Positions 50,128-58,556 of a stretch of DNA of 64,000 nucleotides are shown here, piece by piece. The DNA comes from Streptomyces sp. CoH27 (GTDB lineage Bacteria > Actinomycetota > Actinomycetes > Streptomycetales > Streptomycetaceae): NCBI RefSeq assembly GCF_020181035.1, contig NZ_JAIQYY010000006.1:38905-102904 (forward strand), given 5' to 3'. The notes beneath the pieces were generated by a model. That model was not told where the DNA came from and ran no database searches. It saw only the letters and a list, made by a program, of their open reading frames with translations. Positions within the stretch are counted from its first letter, which is position 1. Each line of letters opens with the position of its first letter. Position numbers and translations under genes: made by a program.

Positions 50128-51047
50128 CCACGGGCCGGACCGGGGCTCTGCTGGTCGTCGGGGACGTGGTCACGGACGTCGTCGCCCGGCACCGAGGACC
50201 GCTCGCGGCCGGCACGGACACGGCCGCCGCGATCCGGACGCTGCCCGGCGGCGCGGGCGCGAACGTGGCCTGCTGGGCAGCCCACGCGGGCTGCGCGGAC
50301 GTACGGCTGCTCGGGCGGGTCGGCACGGACACGGCCGCGTGGCACGAGCGGGAGCTGGTCGCGGCCGGGGTGCGGCCCCGGCTGGTGGTCGACCCGGAGG
50401 CGGCGACCGGGACGGTGATCTGTCTCGTCGACACCGGGGCGGCGGCCGAGCGCACGTTCCTCACGGACAGCGGGGCGTCCCTGCGGCTCGAACCCGCCGA
50501 CTGGTCCGACGCGCTCCTCGACGGGGTCGCCCGGCTGCATCTGTCGGGCTATCTGCTGTTCACCGAGCCGAGCCGGGCACTGGCGGCCACGGCACTCACG
50601 GCGGCACGCGCGCGTGGTGTGCCGGTCAGCCTGGATCCGGCGTCGGCGGGCTTCCTGGAAAGACTGGGGGTGGACCGGTTCCTCGCGTTCGCGGAAGGGC
50701 TGGACGTGCTGCTGCCCAGCCGGGACGAGGCATGCCTGCTGACGGGCCTGTCGGACCCGGCGGACGCCGCGGTCAAGCTGAGCCGTCTCGTGCCACTGGT
50801 GGTGACCAAGGCGGGCGCCGACGGGGCACTGGTGGCCCGGACCGGCGCCCCGCCGGCCAGGATCCCCGCGACACCGGCGGTCCCGCAGGACACCACGGGC
50901 GCCGGCGACGCCTTCACCGGCGCGTTCCTCGCCGCACTGCTCGCGGGCGCGGATCCCCGGGAGGCGGCAGCCTCGGGCTGCCGGGCGGGGGCGGAGGCGG
51001 TGGGTCGAGTGGGGGCCAGACCGGCGGTTCCGGGCAGGGAGAGCTAG
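50124..51047 (+). CDS. PfkB-family kinase, probable pseudouridine kinase
   Basis: A 307-residue ribokinase-fold enzyme. LLVVGDVVTDVVARH near the start, TLPGGAGANVACWAAHAG (substrate loop), VVTKAGADGALV and DTTGAGDAFTGAFLAALLAG with the catalytic Asp are clear. Coupling to psuG by a GTGA overlap suggests that it phosphorylates pseudouridine to supply PsuG, as PsuK does in other bacteria. The role is inferred from context. The last 40 bases of the gene belong to a direct repeat copied downstream. Confidence 0.88.
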   Translation: MTTGRTGALLVVGDVVTDVVARHRGPLAAGTDTAAAIRTLPGGAGANVACWAAHAGCADVRLLGRVGTDTAAWHERELVAAGVRPRLVVDPEAATGTVICLVDTGAAAERTFLTDSGASLRLEPADWSDALLDGVARLHLSGYLLFTEPSRALAATALTAARARGVPVSLDPASAGFLERLGVDRFLAFAEGLDVLLPSRDEACLLTGLSDPADAAVKLSRLVPLVVTKAGADGALVARTGAPPARIPATPAVPQDTTGAGDAFTGAFLAALLAGADPREAAASGCRAGAEAVGRVGARPAVPGRES

Positions 51048-51114
51048 ACGGAGAACTGGGCAGGCGGTCGGTGGTGGGTCGGGTGGGGGCCGGACCGCCG
51101 GTTCCGGGCAGGGA
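51000..51114. repeat. 41-bp direct repeat (38/41) spanning the kinase 3' end
   Basis: Copies at 51000-51040 and 51074-51114 differ at three positions and are offset by 74 bp. The first encodes the kinase C-terminus and the second lies just after its stop codon. This suggests a partial tail duplication. Confidence 0.75.
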
Positions 51115-51251
51115 CGGCTGGACCGAGGGCGGGGTCGGCGGTCGGCGGTGACCGCGGGAGGCGGGCGGACGCCCGGCACGGTCGGAGCGGCTGAGCCCCC
51201 TGCGTGCGTCCGCCGAGCCCTCCTCTCCGTACGCCCGGCCCGGCCCGGTCC

Positions 51252-52046
51252 TTACGCCTTCTTCCCCCACGCCGAGAACATCGGTGCGGTGGCCAGGTCC
51301 ATCGAACCGGCCTCGACATTGGCCAGGTGCTGGTCGATCTCCTCGTCGGTGGCGAGGTCGGCGGCGACGAGGCGGGCACGGATCTGACGGACCGTCGCCG
51401 CCTCCAGCGCGGTGCAGGCGGGCGAGGTCACCGGGAAGTAGGCGTCGGCCTCCACTTCGCTCAGCCCGGCCTCGCGCAGCAGGCGCGGAAGCTTGCGGCC
51501 GTAGGACAGATCGGCGCCTCGTTCGGCCAGGAGCTTGCGGAAGCCCTGGCGCAGCCGGTTGGCCAGCCGCTGCTCGGGGCCGTACTCGTCGGGGCAGGTC
51601 AGGGGCTGGAGGGCGGGGTCGGCGTCCTCCAGCAGCAGCCGTCCGCCGGGCCGCAGTGCCTGGATCAGGGAGCGCAACGCCCTTTCCCGGTCCGGGACAT
51701 GGACGAGGACGAGCCGGGCGTGGACCAGGTCGAAGCCCTCGCCTGGGGGCTCCTCGGTGCCCACGTCGTGGACGCGGACCTCCACCGGCGGGTGGGCCAC
51801 GGCAGTGAGCAGCGAGGTGTCGATGTCGGTCGCGACGACCTTGCCGGTGGGGCCGACCTTCTTGGCGAGCCAGGACACCACGGACGTGCCGCCCGCCCCG
51901 ACTTCCCAGCAGCGCCAGCCGGGTCCGACGCCGCATCCCTCAAGGTGCCGGAAGGTCGTGGGGTCGAAGAGCGCGGCGAAGGCGTCGAAGCGCTGTGCCG
52001 CCTCGTTCTGCCGGTTGTCCAGGAGGTACCCCTCGGATCGCGTCAT
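51252..52046 (-). CDS. class I SAM-dependent methyltransferase
   Basis: A 264-residue methyltransferase. The SAM-binding motif I is CWEVGAGGTSVVSWLAKK, with the motif II-like VVATDIDTSLL and the post-motif LVLVHVPDRERALRSLIQALRPGGRLLLED. The N-terminus MTRSEGYLLDNRQNEAAQRFDAFAALFD is typical of a streptomycete small-molecule methyltransferase group. ATG 52046 is chosen because upstream extensions run through the repeat array. The substrate is unknown and no biosynthetic neighbours are present. Confidence 0.87.
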   Translation of the reverse strand: MTRSEGYLLDNRQNEAAQRFDAFAALFDPTTFRHLEGCGVGPGWRCWEVGAGGTSVVSWLAKKVGPTGKVVATDIDTSLLTAVAHPPVEVRVHDVGTEEPPGEGFDLVHARLVLVHVPDRERALRSLIQALRPGGRLLLEDADPALQPLTCPDEYGPEQRLANRLRQGFRKLLAERGADLSYGRKLPRLLREAGLSEVEADAYFPVTSPACTALEAATVRQIRARLVAADLATDEEIDQHLANVEAGSMDLATAPMFSAWGKKA

Positions 52047-52108
52047 GTGAGGATCATCCCAGCCACCGGCTCGTCCGGATCTGCCGACGCTCCGGACACG
52101 GGAGAGGC

Positions 52109-52200
52109 CAGGCCGGGGCCGGGCCGGCGACCGGGCCGGGGCCGGGCCGGCGACCGGGCCGGGGCCGGGCCGGCGACCGGGCCGGGGCCGGGCCGGCGAC
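52109..52200. repeat. 23-bp tandem repeat, four copies
   Basis: Four adjacent 23-bp units (52109-52131, 52132-52154, 52155-52177, 52178-52200) end in GGCGACC. The last three are identical and the first differs at one base. The array lies in the 297-bp divergent gap between the methyltransferase and corA genes. Confidence 0.95.
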
Positions 52201-52343
52201 CCGGCACGGCGCTCTGTCCACAGGCGGGAACCAAGCGGAACATCCTGTTCCCACAGGCTTACCCGCGTTTTGCTCTCGGCTGGCACACTGCTCGGACGAG
52301 GCGCGAAAAGCGTTACGCGGGGGATCCATGCGAGGAGATCCAG

Positions 52344-53471
52344 ATGTCCATGGCGGGGAATCTGCGACGGGTCACGGGACTGGGCAAGGCCGCCGGCCTG
52401 CGCAAGGTGGCACGGCTGGCCAGGCGGCGGCCGCGCGTGGACCTGAGCCATCCCGCCAGGTCACCGCTGGGCTCCTCGGTGGTCAACTGCGTGACGTATC
52501 AGGATGGTGTGCGGGTGCCGACCTGCACCGACCTCGTGGACGCCGTGCGGATGGTGCGCAAGACCGGCGAGGGATTCGTCTGGCTGGGGCTGCACGAGCC
52601 GACGGACCGTGAGTTCGCGGGGATCGCGGAGCTGTTCGACCTGCATCCCCTGGCCGTGGAGGACGCGGTCGAGGCCCACCAGCGCCCGAAGCTGGAGCAC
52701 TACGGCAACACGCTCTTCGCGGTCTTCAAGACCGTCTGCTACGTGGAGCACGAACGGCTGACGGCGACCAGCGAGGTGGTGAACACCGGTGAGATCATGG
52801 TGTTCGTCGGCGAGGACTTCGTCATCACGGTGCGGCACGGCCGGCACGGCTCGCTGGGCCCGCTGCGCGAGGAGCTGGAGTCGCATCCGCACCAGTTGTC
52901 GAAGGGGCCCGCAGCGGTGCTGCACGCGATCGCCGACCATGTCGTGGACGACTATCTGAGCGTCACGGACGCGGTGCAGGCCGACATCGACCAGGTCGAG
53001 ACAGAGGTGTTCGCCGAGGACGGCGCACGGCTCGACCCCGGCCGGATCTACCAGATGAAGCGTGAGCTGCTGGAGCTGAAGCGGGCGGTGGTGCCGCTGA
53101 GCCGCCCGGTGGAGGACCTGGCCACCCGGCCCATACGGGTCGTCCCTCCGGAGATACAGGCCTACTTCCGCGATGTGCTCGACCATCTGATCCGGGCCAA
53201 GGACCAGATCGCGGCGTTCGACGAGCTGCTCAACTCCATCCTCCAGGCCCATCTCGCGCAGGTGACCGTCGCGCAGAACGAGGACATGCGCAAGATCACC
53301 GCGTGGGCCGCGATCATCGCCGTACCGACGATGGTGTGCGGTGTGTACGGCATGAACTTCGACCACATGCCGGAGCTGCACTGGCAGTTCGGATATCCGT
53401 TGGCCATGGTCGTCATGGCGGGCGCGTGCGTGGCTCTGTACCGGGGCTTCCGGCGCAACGGCTGGCTCTGA
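52344..53471 (+). CDS. corA: CorA-family magnesium/cobalt transporter
   Basis: A 375-residue channel protein. A long cytoplasmic domain with helices (DAVQADIDQVETEVFAEDGARLDPGRIYQMKRELLELKRAV) leads to two C-terminal TMs. The selectivity motif YGMNF is followed by the loop sequence MPELHW. The N-terminus is basic (residues 1-35). ATG 52344 has GAGGAG upstream; ATG 52350 is a close alternative. Pentameric Mg2+ channel by family. It converges on the uridine kinase-like gene with three bases between stops. Confidence 0.94.
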   Translation: MSMAGNLRRVTGLGKAAGLRKVARLARRRPRVDLSHPARSPLGSSVVNCVTYQDGVRVPTCTDLVDAVRMVRKTGEGFVWLGLHEPTDREFAGIAELFDLHPLAVEDAVEAHQRPKLEHYGNTLFAVFKTVCYVEHERLTATSEVVNTGEIMVFVGEDFVITVRHGRHGSLGPLREELESHPHQLSKGPAAVLHAIADHVVDDYLSVTDAVQADIDQVETEVFAEDGARLDPGRIYQMKRELLELKRAVVPLSRPVEDLATRPIRVVPPEIQAYFRDVLDHLIRAKDQIAAFDELLNSILQAHLAQVTVAQNEDMRKITAWAAIIAVPTMVCGVYGMNFDHMPELHWQFGYPLAMVVMAGACVALYRGFRRNGWL

Positions 53472-53474
53472 GCG

Positions 53475-54116
53475 TCAGCCGCTCCAGGCGGGGTGGCGTG
53501 GGTCGTCGGCGCGCACCAGGACGTCCGCCGTGCCGGCCGGATCGGCCTCGGACGCGTAGCGCTCGAAGGCGGGCAGCGTCCAGTGCTCGGCCTCGGGGGT
53601 ACGGCGGCGCAGGGCGGCCGGGGAGAGGAGGAGGTGCACGGTCAGGTCGAACGGGAACCAGTGGCGCAGCAGGAGGGGGCCATGGAGCAACAGGATCCCG
53701 CCGGGCGGGAGTTGGACGTAGGGGTTGCGGGTGGCGCGGTCGGTGGCCGGGTCCCACAGGTCGGGCAGGACGCGCCCGCTGCCTCCGGGATCGAGCGGGC
53801 CGAAGACCTCACGCCAGAGGGCGCCGGTGTCGAACCATCCGCCGTAGTACGACTCCGCGTCGCGTCGCCCGTGTTCGAGGCGCAGCGAGGCGGGGCGCAG
53901 GAAACCTTCGGCGCCGACCACGAGCGAGGGCCGGCCGCGCACGCGCAGCGCCTCGCCGACCCGCTCGGCGAGGTCTCCTGGACGCGCGGCCGGGGCCCCG
54001 TCGAAGCCGACGCGCGGCCAGGCGCCCCCGTCGGCCGGCTCCAGTCCGGTGAGCCGGTCGGCCAGCTGCTCGGCGAGCCGGTCCCAGGTGATCGCTTCGA
54101 GTCGCACAGGGCCCAT
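53475..54116 (-). CDS. uridine kinase-like protein
   Basis: A 213-residue protein similar to the streptomycete uridine kinase-like family: an N-terminal WDRLAEQLADRLTGLEPADGGAWPRVGFDGAPAARPGDLAERV stands where a P-loop would be, then DAESYYGGWFDTGALWREVFGPL, and LPPGGILLLHGPLLLRHWFPFDLTVHLLLSPAALRRRTP. The phosphate-binding loop GFDGAPAARPGDLA lacks the GKS/T lysine, so kinase activity is doubtful. It is alone on its strand, with a 95-bp gap to the HxlR gene. Confidence 0.75.
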   Translation of the reverse strand: MGPVRLEAITWDRLAEQLADRLTGLEPADGGAWPRVGFDGAPAARPGDLAERVGEALRVRGRPSLVVGAEGFLRPASLRLEHGRRDAESYYGGWFDTGALWREVFGPLDPGGSGRVLPDLWDPATDRATRNPYVQLPPGGILLLHGPLLLRHWFPFDLTVHLLLSPAALRRRTPEAEHWTLPAFERYASEADPAGTADVLVRADDPRHPAWSG

Positions 54117-54211
54117 GATGCCGGGTGGCGGAGAAGGAGGCGGCGCCGCCTGCCGGAGGGCGGGGGTGCGCTCCGGCAGGGGACGGTCCCGGGCGGCACG
54201 GGGCGGGCGGC

Positions 54212-54646
54212 TCAGCCTCGGTCCGCCGCTGTCCGCCGGGCTGCCAGCAGAGCGGGGAGATGGGTCTCGCTCCAGGCGCGGGCCGCGTCGAGAAGGGGGA
54301 TCAGCGTGCGGCCGAGGGGGGTGAGGGCGTACTCGACCCGGGGCGGGTTCTCGTCGTAGGCGGTGCGTGTGACCAGTCCGTCGCGCTCCATGGCGCGCAG
54401 GGTCTCGCTGAGGACCTTGGGCGTGACGGCCCTGAGCGGGACACGCAGTTCACCGAAGCGGCGCGGGCCGTCCTGGAGACAGCGGATCACCATGCCCGCC
54501 CACTTGTCGCCCACGCGGACGGGCATCACGGAGGACGGACAGAGGGGGTGGAACATGTCGGGATCGAGAGGTGCGGGCCGGCCGGCATCCATGGCGCCGG
54601 CGGTGGACCGCGACAGGTCGGCCATTCTGTGCGGCGCGTCGGTCAT
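54212..54646 (-). CDS. HxlR-family transcriptional regulator
   Basis: A 144-residue winged-helix protein. After about 30 non-conserved residues, the HxlR pattern follows: HPLCPSSVMPVRVGDKWAGMVIRCLQDGPRRFGELR, then VTPKVLSETLRAMERDGLVTRTAYDENPPRVEYALTPLG. The cysteine in CPSS is at the redox- or ligand-sensing position. ATG 54646 is used, though ATG 54625 would also fit. It is divergent from an NmrA-like reductase gene, with a perfect palindrome between them, the usual arrangement for HxlR control of a stress reductase. Confidence 0.92.
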   Translation of the reverse strand: MTDAPHRMADLSRSTAGAMDAGRPAPLDPDMFHPLCPSSVMPVRVGDKWAGMVIRCLQDGPRRFGELRVPLRAVTPKVLSETLRAMERDGLVTRTAYDENPPRVEYALTPLGRTLIPLLDAARAWSETHLPALLAARRTAADRG

Positions 54647-54654
54647 GAGCCGAG

Positions 54655-54669
54655 GGTATCGCCGATACC
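54655..54669. promoter_or_regulatory. palindrome GGTATCG-C-CGATACC, HxlR operator candidate
   Basis: Perfect 7-bp arms around one base lie 9 bp upstream of the hxlR start and 76 bp from the divergent reductase gene. It is the only obvious dyad in the gap. Confidence 0.7.
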
Positions 54670-54744
54670 GTTGAAGTAACCGGGGGTCCGCTCCCTAACG
54701 TCCTGGCCGAGCGCGAACAGCCGCTCAGGACAGGGAGGTTGGGG

Positions 54745-55503
54745 ATGACAGGGATCGTGGTCCTCGGTGCCGGAGGCCGGGCCGGGCGGGCGGTGACGGC
54801 CGAGGCACTGGCGCGGGGCCGCACGGTGACTGCGGTGGTGCGGGATCCGGCGCGGTATCCGGATCTCGGTGCCGAAGGCGTCACGGTGGTACAGGGCGAT
54901 GTCCTGGACGCCGGGACGGTCGCCCGGGTCGCCGCCGGGCACGCCGGTGCCGTGCACGCCGTCTCGCCGTTCAGCGGGCCCGAGGAGGCGGTCGGCTCGG
55001 TCGACCCGCGGTTCTTCGTGCGGGCCGCCGACGCGCTGCTCGACGGGCTCGGCGCGGCCGGGGTGTCACGGCTGGTCGCGGTGGGGCTGGGGGCCAATCT
55101 GCTCGGCGCGGACGGGCGGATGGTGCTGGACGACCCGGTGGCCTTCCCACCACCGCTGCGGCCCTTCGCGCTGGCGCACACCGCCGGGCTGCACCGGCTG
55201 CGGGAACGCGCGGACGGTCCCGTCGACTGGGTGATGCTGACGCCCGCCGGGTTCCTGGAGCACGACGGGCCACGGACGGGGCGGTACCGGGTCGGCGGGG
55301 AGCGGCTGCCCGGCGTCGGCGGTGCCGGGAGCGACGGCAGAGGTGAGCCGTGGCTGTCGTACGCCGATCTCGCGGTGGCGGTGGTGGACGAGATCGAGAC
55401 TCCCGCGTGGCACCGTACGCGGGTGTCGGTGTTCAACGTGCGGGGCAGGGAGGAGGACGACAGGCAGGAACACGGAGTCAGTGGGCGGCGGCGGGGAAAG
55501 TAG
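54745..55503 (+). CDS. NAD(P)-binding NmrA/atypical SDR protein
   Basis: A 252-residue protein with an N-terminal Rossmann motif IVVLGAGGRAGRAVTAEALARGRTVTAVVRDPARY (GxxGxxG) and no visible YxxxK catalytic pair, as in atypical short-chain reductases and NmrA-like redox sensors. ATG 54745 has GGGAGG six bases upstream. It is divergent from hxlR and probably induced by electrophile or quinone stress through it. The DUF2293 gene starts 5 bp after its stop, so the two may be co-transcribed. Confidence 0.87.
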   Translation: MTGIVVLGAGGRAGRAVTAEALARGRTVTAVVRDPARYPDLGAEGVTVVQGDVLDAGTVARVAAGHAGAVHAVSPFSGPEEAVGSVDPRFFVRAADALLDGLGAAGVSRLVAVGLGANLLGADGRMVLDDPVAFPPPLRPFALAHTAGLHRLRERADGPVDWVMLTPAGFLEHDGPRTGRYRVGGERLPGVGGAGSDGRGEPWLSYADLAVAVVDEIETPAWHRTRVSVFNVRGREEDDRQEHGVSGRRRGK

Positions 55504-55508
55504 CGCGT

Positions 55509-56210
55509 ATGGGCCTTTCCTCGACATCAACTCCCCACTCCCCCGGGCGGCTTGTCGTCGTCCAGAGCGCCAAGCGCAAGCGGTGTGCCACGTGCCGGGG
55601 CGGGCCGCTGTCGCTGCTGATGCTGGAGGACGGGGCGCCGCGCTGTCTGGACTGTGCCGACCTCGGGCACCTGGTGTTCCTGCCGCGCGGTGACACGGCG
55701 CTGACCCGCAGAGCGCGGGAGGAGAGCACGCTGTCGGCGGTGGTGGTGCGGTTCAACCGGCGCAGGAGCCGGTACGAGCGGCAGGGCGTGCTCGTGGAGG
55801 AGGCCGCGCTGGCCCGGGCCGAGGCCCGCTGTCTGGCGGACGCGGAGGCGCGGCGCCGGCGGCGGGCACGGGACGCGCGGCGCAGGGCGGCGGAGGACGA
55901 GCGGTTCGTGGCGGCGTTCGCGGCCGAGATACTCCGGTTGCTGCCCGGCTGCCCGGCCGAGCGAGCCCGGGCCGTCGCGGCGCACGCGTCCGTGCGGGGC
56001 AGCGGGCGGGTCGGGCGCAGCGCGGCCGGGCGGGCGCTGACGGAGGGGGCGGTGCTCTCGGCAGTCGTCGCGGCCGTACGGCATGTGGACACGCCGTACG
56101 ACCAGCTGCTGATGAGCGGGGTGCCGCGGTACGAGGCACGGCGCCGGATCGCCCCGGCCGTGGCGGGCGTGCTGCGGGCGTGGCAGGGCACCGGGGCGGA
56201 CGTCGGCTGA
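55509..56210 (+). CDS. DUF2293-domain protein
   Basis: A 233-residue protein. A zinc-ribbon-like CATC...CLDC pair (residues 27-50) is followed by an arginine-rich helical middle. The DUF2293 region then has LPGCPAERARAVAAHASVRGSGRVGRSAAGRAL and VRHVDTPYDQLLMSGVPRYEARRRI. The function of DUF2293 is unknown; the basic composition suggests nucleic-acid contact. ATG 55509 is preceded by no strong Shine-Dalgarno, consistent with coupling to the gene before it. Confidence 0.8.
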   Translation: MGLSSTSTPHSPGRLVVVQSAKRKRCATCRGGPLSLLMLEDGAPRCLDCADLGHLVFLPRGDTALTRRAREESTLSAVVVRFNRRRSRYERQGVLVEEAALARAEARCLADAEARRRRRARDARRRAAEDERFVAAFAAEILRLLPGCPAERARAVAAHASVRGSGRVGRSAAGRALTEGAVLSAVVAAVRHVDTPYDQLLMSGVPRYEARRRIAPAVAGVLRAWQGTGADVG

Positions 56211-56300
56211 GGAACAGGAGGGCAGGAGGGCAGGAGGGCAGGAGGAAGGAGGAAGGAGAGCAGGGAGGGAAGAGGGCAGGGAGGGAGGGGCGGGAAGAGA
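56211..56300 (+). repeat. polypurine tract with GGCAGGA repeats
   Basis: About 85 bases are almost entirely A and G on the plus strand, with GGCAGGA-like units repeated. It lies between the DUF2293 and DUF1772 genes. Such tracts can form triplex or quadruplex structures. No gene is present here. Confidence 0.7.
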
Positions 56301-56394
56301 CGGGGTCGGCATGTGGTCCGGCCTGGGCATGGACTGGGGGACGGTGCTGCCGGGCCCCGGCCCGGGTGGGACGAGACGAGATGAGGGCGTGGAG

Positions 56395-56874
56395 ATGATC
56401 GAGGGGCCGTTCTTCGTGCTGGTCGTGGCGGGGATCCTGGGCAGCGGGCTGGTCGCCGGGGTGTTCTGCGCCTTCTCGGCGTTCGTGATGCGGGGGCTAT
56501 CGGCGCTGCCGCCCGCGCAGGGTGTGGCGGCGATGAACGCGATCAACGTCGCGGCGGTACGGCCCGCCTTCATGACCGTGTTCGGCGGTGCCGCGATGCT
56601 GAACGCGATGATCGCCGTGGTGACGTTCGTGGTGTGGCCGGAGGACGGGACGGTCGAACTGCTGCTGGGCAGCGCGCTGTATCTGCTCGGTGCGTTCGGG
56701 CTGACGGCGGTGGCGAACGTCCCCCGCAACGACAGGCTGGCCCGGCTGGCGGCGGGCGCGCCGGAGGCCGCCGTGTACTGGCCGGTGTATGTGCGCGAGT
56801 GGACGTTCTGGAACCACGTCCGCACCGTCGCCTCGGCCGCGGCCGCCCTGGTCTACGTCCTGGCGCTCACCTGA
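56395..56874 (+). CDS. DUF1772-domain membrane protein
   Basis: A 159-residue protein with four predicted TM helices. FVLVVAGILGSGLVAGVFCAFSAFVMRGL at the N-terminus and AMNAINVAAVRPAFMTVFGGAAMLNAMIAV, then NVPRNDRLA and VREWTFWNHVRTVASAAAAL fit DUF1772. ATG 56395 is chosen because the first TM follows at once. GGAG lies only two bases upstream, so a start further up (GTG 56388, or ATG 56329) cannot be excluded. Function unknown; some relatives accompany anthrone oxygenases. Confidence 0.8.
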   Translation: MIEGPFFVLVVAGILGSGLVAGVFCAFSAFVMRGLSALPPAQGVAAMNAINVAAVRPAFMTVFGGAAMLNAMIAVVTFVVWPEDGTVELLLGSALYLLGAFGLTAVANVPRNDRLARLAAGAPEAAVYWPVYVREWTFWNHVRTVASAAAALVYVLALT

Positions 56875-57011
56875 CCGTGCCCGGCCCGCCCACCGCCTCA
56901 CCCGGACCGTCCCGGCCGCCGCCCGCTACTCTGCGCGATCCGCGGTGCGGACGTATCGTGGCCGGAAGAGTGCCGGAAGTGCCGGAAGAGTGCCGAAAAG
57001 TGGCGACGATC

Positions 57012-58499
57012 ATGGCCGATCCCAAGGGTTTCATGACCACGCCGCGCCAGGAGTGGCCGCGGCGGCCCGTCGAGGAGCGGGTGCGGGACTGGGACGAGGT
57101 GTACGTCCCGGGAGCGCTGCTGCCCATCATCAGCAAGCAGGCCGACCGCTGCATGGACTGTGGCGTCCCGTTCTGCCACGACGCCTGCCCGCTGGGCAAT
57201 CTGATCCCCGAGTGGAACGACCTGGTCTCGCGGGAGGACTGGCGGGCGGCGAGCGACCGGTTGCACGCGACGAACAACTTCCCCGAGTTCACGGGGCGGT
57301 TGTGTCCGGCTCCCTGCGAGGCGGGGTGCGTGCTGGCGATCAACCAGCCGGCCGTGACCATCAAGAACGTCGAGTGCGCGATCGCCGACCGGGCCTGGGA
57401 GGAGGGTTTCGTCCCGCCGCGGCCGCCCGAGCGGCTGTCGGACAAGACGGTCGCGGTCATCGGTTCCGGGCCCACCGGGCTCGCCGCGGCGCAACAGCTG
57501 ACCCGGGCCGGGCACACGGTCGCCGTGTACGAGAAGGACGACCGGCTGGGCGGGCTGATGCGGTACGGCATCCCCGGGTTCAAGATGGAGAAGCACCATC
57601 TGGAGCGGCGGATCGGGCAGATGCGGGCCGAGGGCACGAAGTTCCGTACGTCGACGGCGGTCGGGCGGGACGTCGGGGCGGTGGAGCTGCGCGGGCGGTA
57701 CGACGCTGTCGTCGTCGCCACGGGTGCGACGGCGTGGCGGGAACTTCCGGTGCCGGGCCGGTCGTTGGACGGGATACACCAGGCGATGGAGTATCTGCCG
57801 CTGGCCAATCGAGTGTGTGAGGGGGATCTGGAGGTTTCGCCGCTGTCGGCGGCCGCCCGGCATGTGGTGATCGTGGGTGGCGGGGACACCGGTGCGGACT
57901 GTCTGGGGACCGCAGTGCGCCAGGGGGCCGCATCCGTGACCCAGCTGGACATCTACGCGCAGCCGGGTGCCGAGCGGGACGAGGACACCGAGCCGTGGCC
58001 GACGTACCCGAAGGTCTACCGGCTGTCGGCGGCGCACGAGGAGGCGCGGGATCTGCGGACGGCGCCGGCGGCGGACGCGGACGCCCGGCTGTTCGCCGCG
58101 TCCACGCTCCGCTTCACCGGGGACGACAGCGGGCATGTGCGGTCGCTGCATCTGGTGGAGGTCGACGAGCTGCGCCGCCCGCTGCCGGGCACCGCGCGGA
58201 CGCTCCCCGCCGACCTCGTGCTGCTCGCCCTCGGGTTCTCCGGGCCGGACCAGGAGGACGGGCTGATCGGGCAGTTGGGCCTGGCGCTCACTCCGCGCGG
58301 CACGATCGCCCGGGACGACGGCTTCGCGACCAACGTCCCCGGGGTGTTCGCCGCCGGGGACGCGGCGCGCGGACAGTCGCTCATCGTCTGGGCGATCGCG
58401 GAGGGGCGGGCGGTGGCGGCGGCCGTCGACCGCTATCTGACGGGCAGTTCACGGCTGCCCGCCCCGGTGTCACCGCGGGACCGGCCGATGCGGGTGTAG
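57012..58499 (+). CDS. GltD-like NAD(P)H oxidoreductase (orphan glutamate synthase small subunit)
   Basis: A 495-residue flavoprotein. The N-terminal Cys cluster CMDCGVPFCHDACPLGNLIPEWN and CPAPCEAGC form [4Fe-4S] sites. The FAD-binding motif VIGSGPTGLAAAQQL is near residue 150, and the NAD(P) motif VIVGGGDTGADCLG near residue 285. The C-terminal VFAAGDAARGQSLIVWAIAEGR completes the fold. No gltB (large subunit) is adjacent, so it may partner a distant GltB or pass electrons to another acceptor. ATG 57012 follows a short direct-repeat region (GTGCCGGAA units at 56970-56995). Confidence 0.92.
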   Translation: MADPKGFMTTPRQEWPRRPVEERVRDWDEVYVPGALLPIISKQADRCMDCGVPFCHDACPLGNLIPEWNDLVSREDWRAASDRLHATNNFPEFTGRLCPAPCEAGCVLAINQPAVTIKNVECAIADRAWEEGFVPPRPPERLSDKTVAVIGSGPTGLAAAQQLTRAGHTVAVYEKDDRLGGLMRYGIPGFKMEKHHLERRIGQMRAEGTKFRTSTAVGRDVGAVELRGRYDAVVVATGATAWRELPVPGRSLDGIHQAMEYLPLANRVCEGDLEVSPLSAAARHVVIVGGGDTGADCLGTAVRQGAASVTQLDIYAQPGAERDEDTEPWPTYPKVYRLSAAHEEARDLRTAPAADADARLFAASTLRFTGDDSGHVRSLHLVEVDELRRPLPGTARTLPADLVLLALGFSGPDQEDGLIGQLGLALTPRGTIARDDGFATNVPGVFAAGDAARGQSLIVWAIAEGRAVAAAVDRYLTGSSRLPAPVSPRDRPMRV

Positions 58500-58556
58500 G
58501 CAAGACGTCATAACCGTGACGACGGGGATGACTGGGATGACGGGGATCGGTCACCG

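Noticed and set aside
51204-52343. Extension of CorA by about 380 residues upstream
   Set aside because: It would run antisense to the methyltransferase gene and through the 23-bp repeat array; ATG 52344 has a good Shine-Dalgarno.
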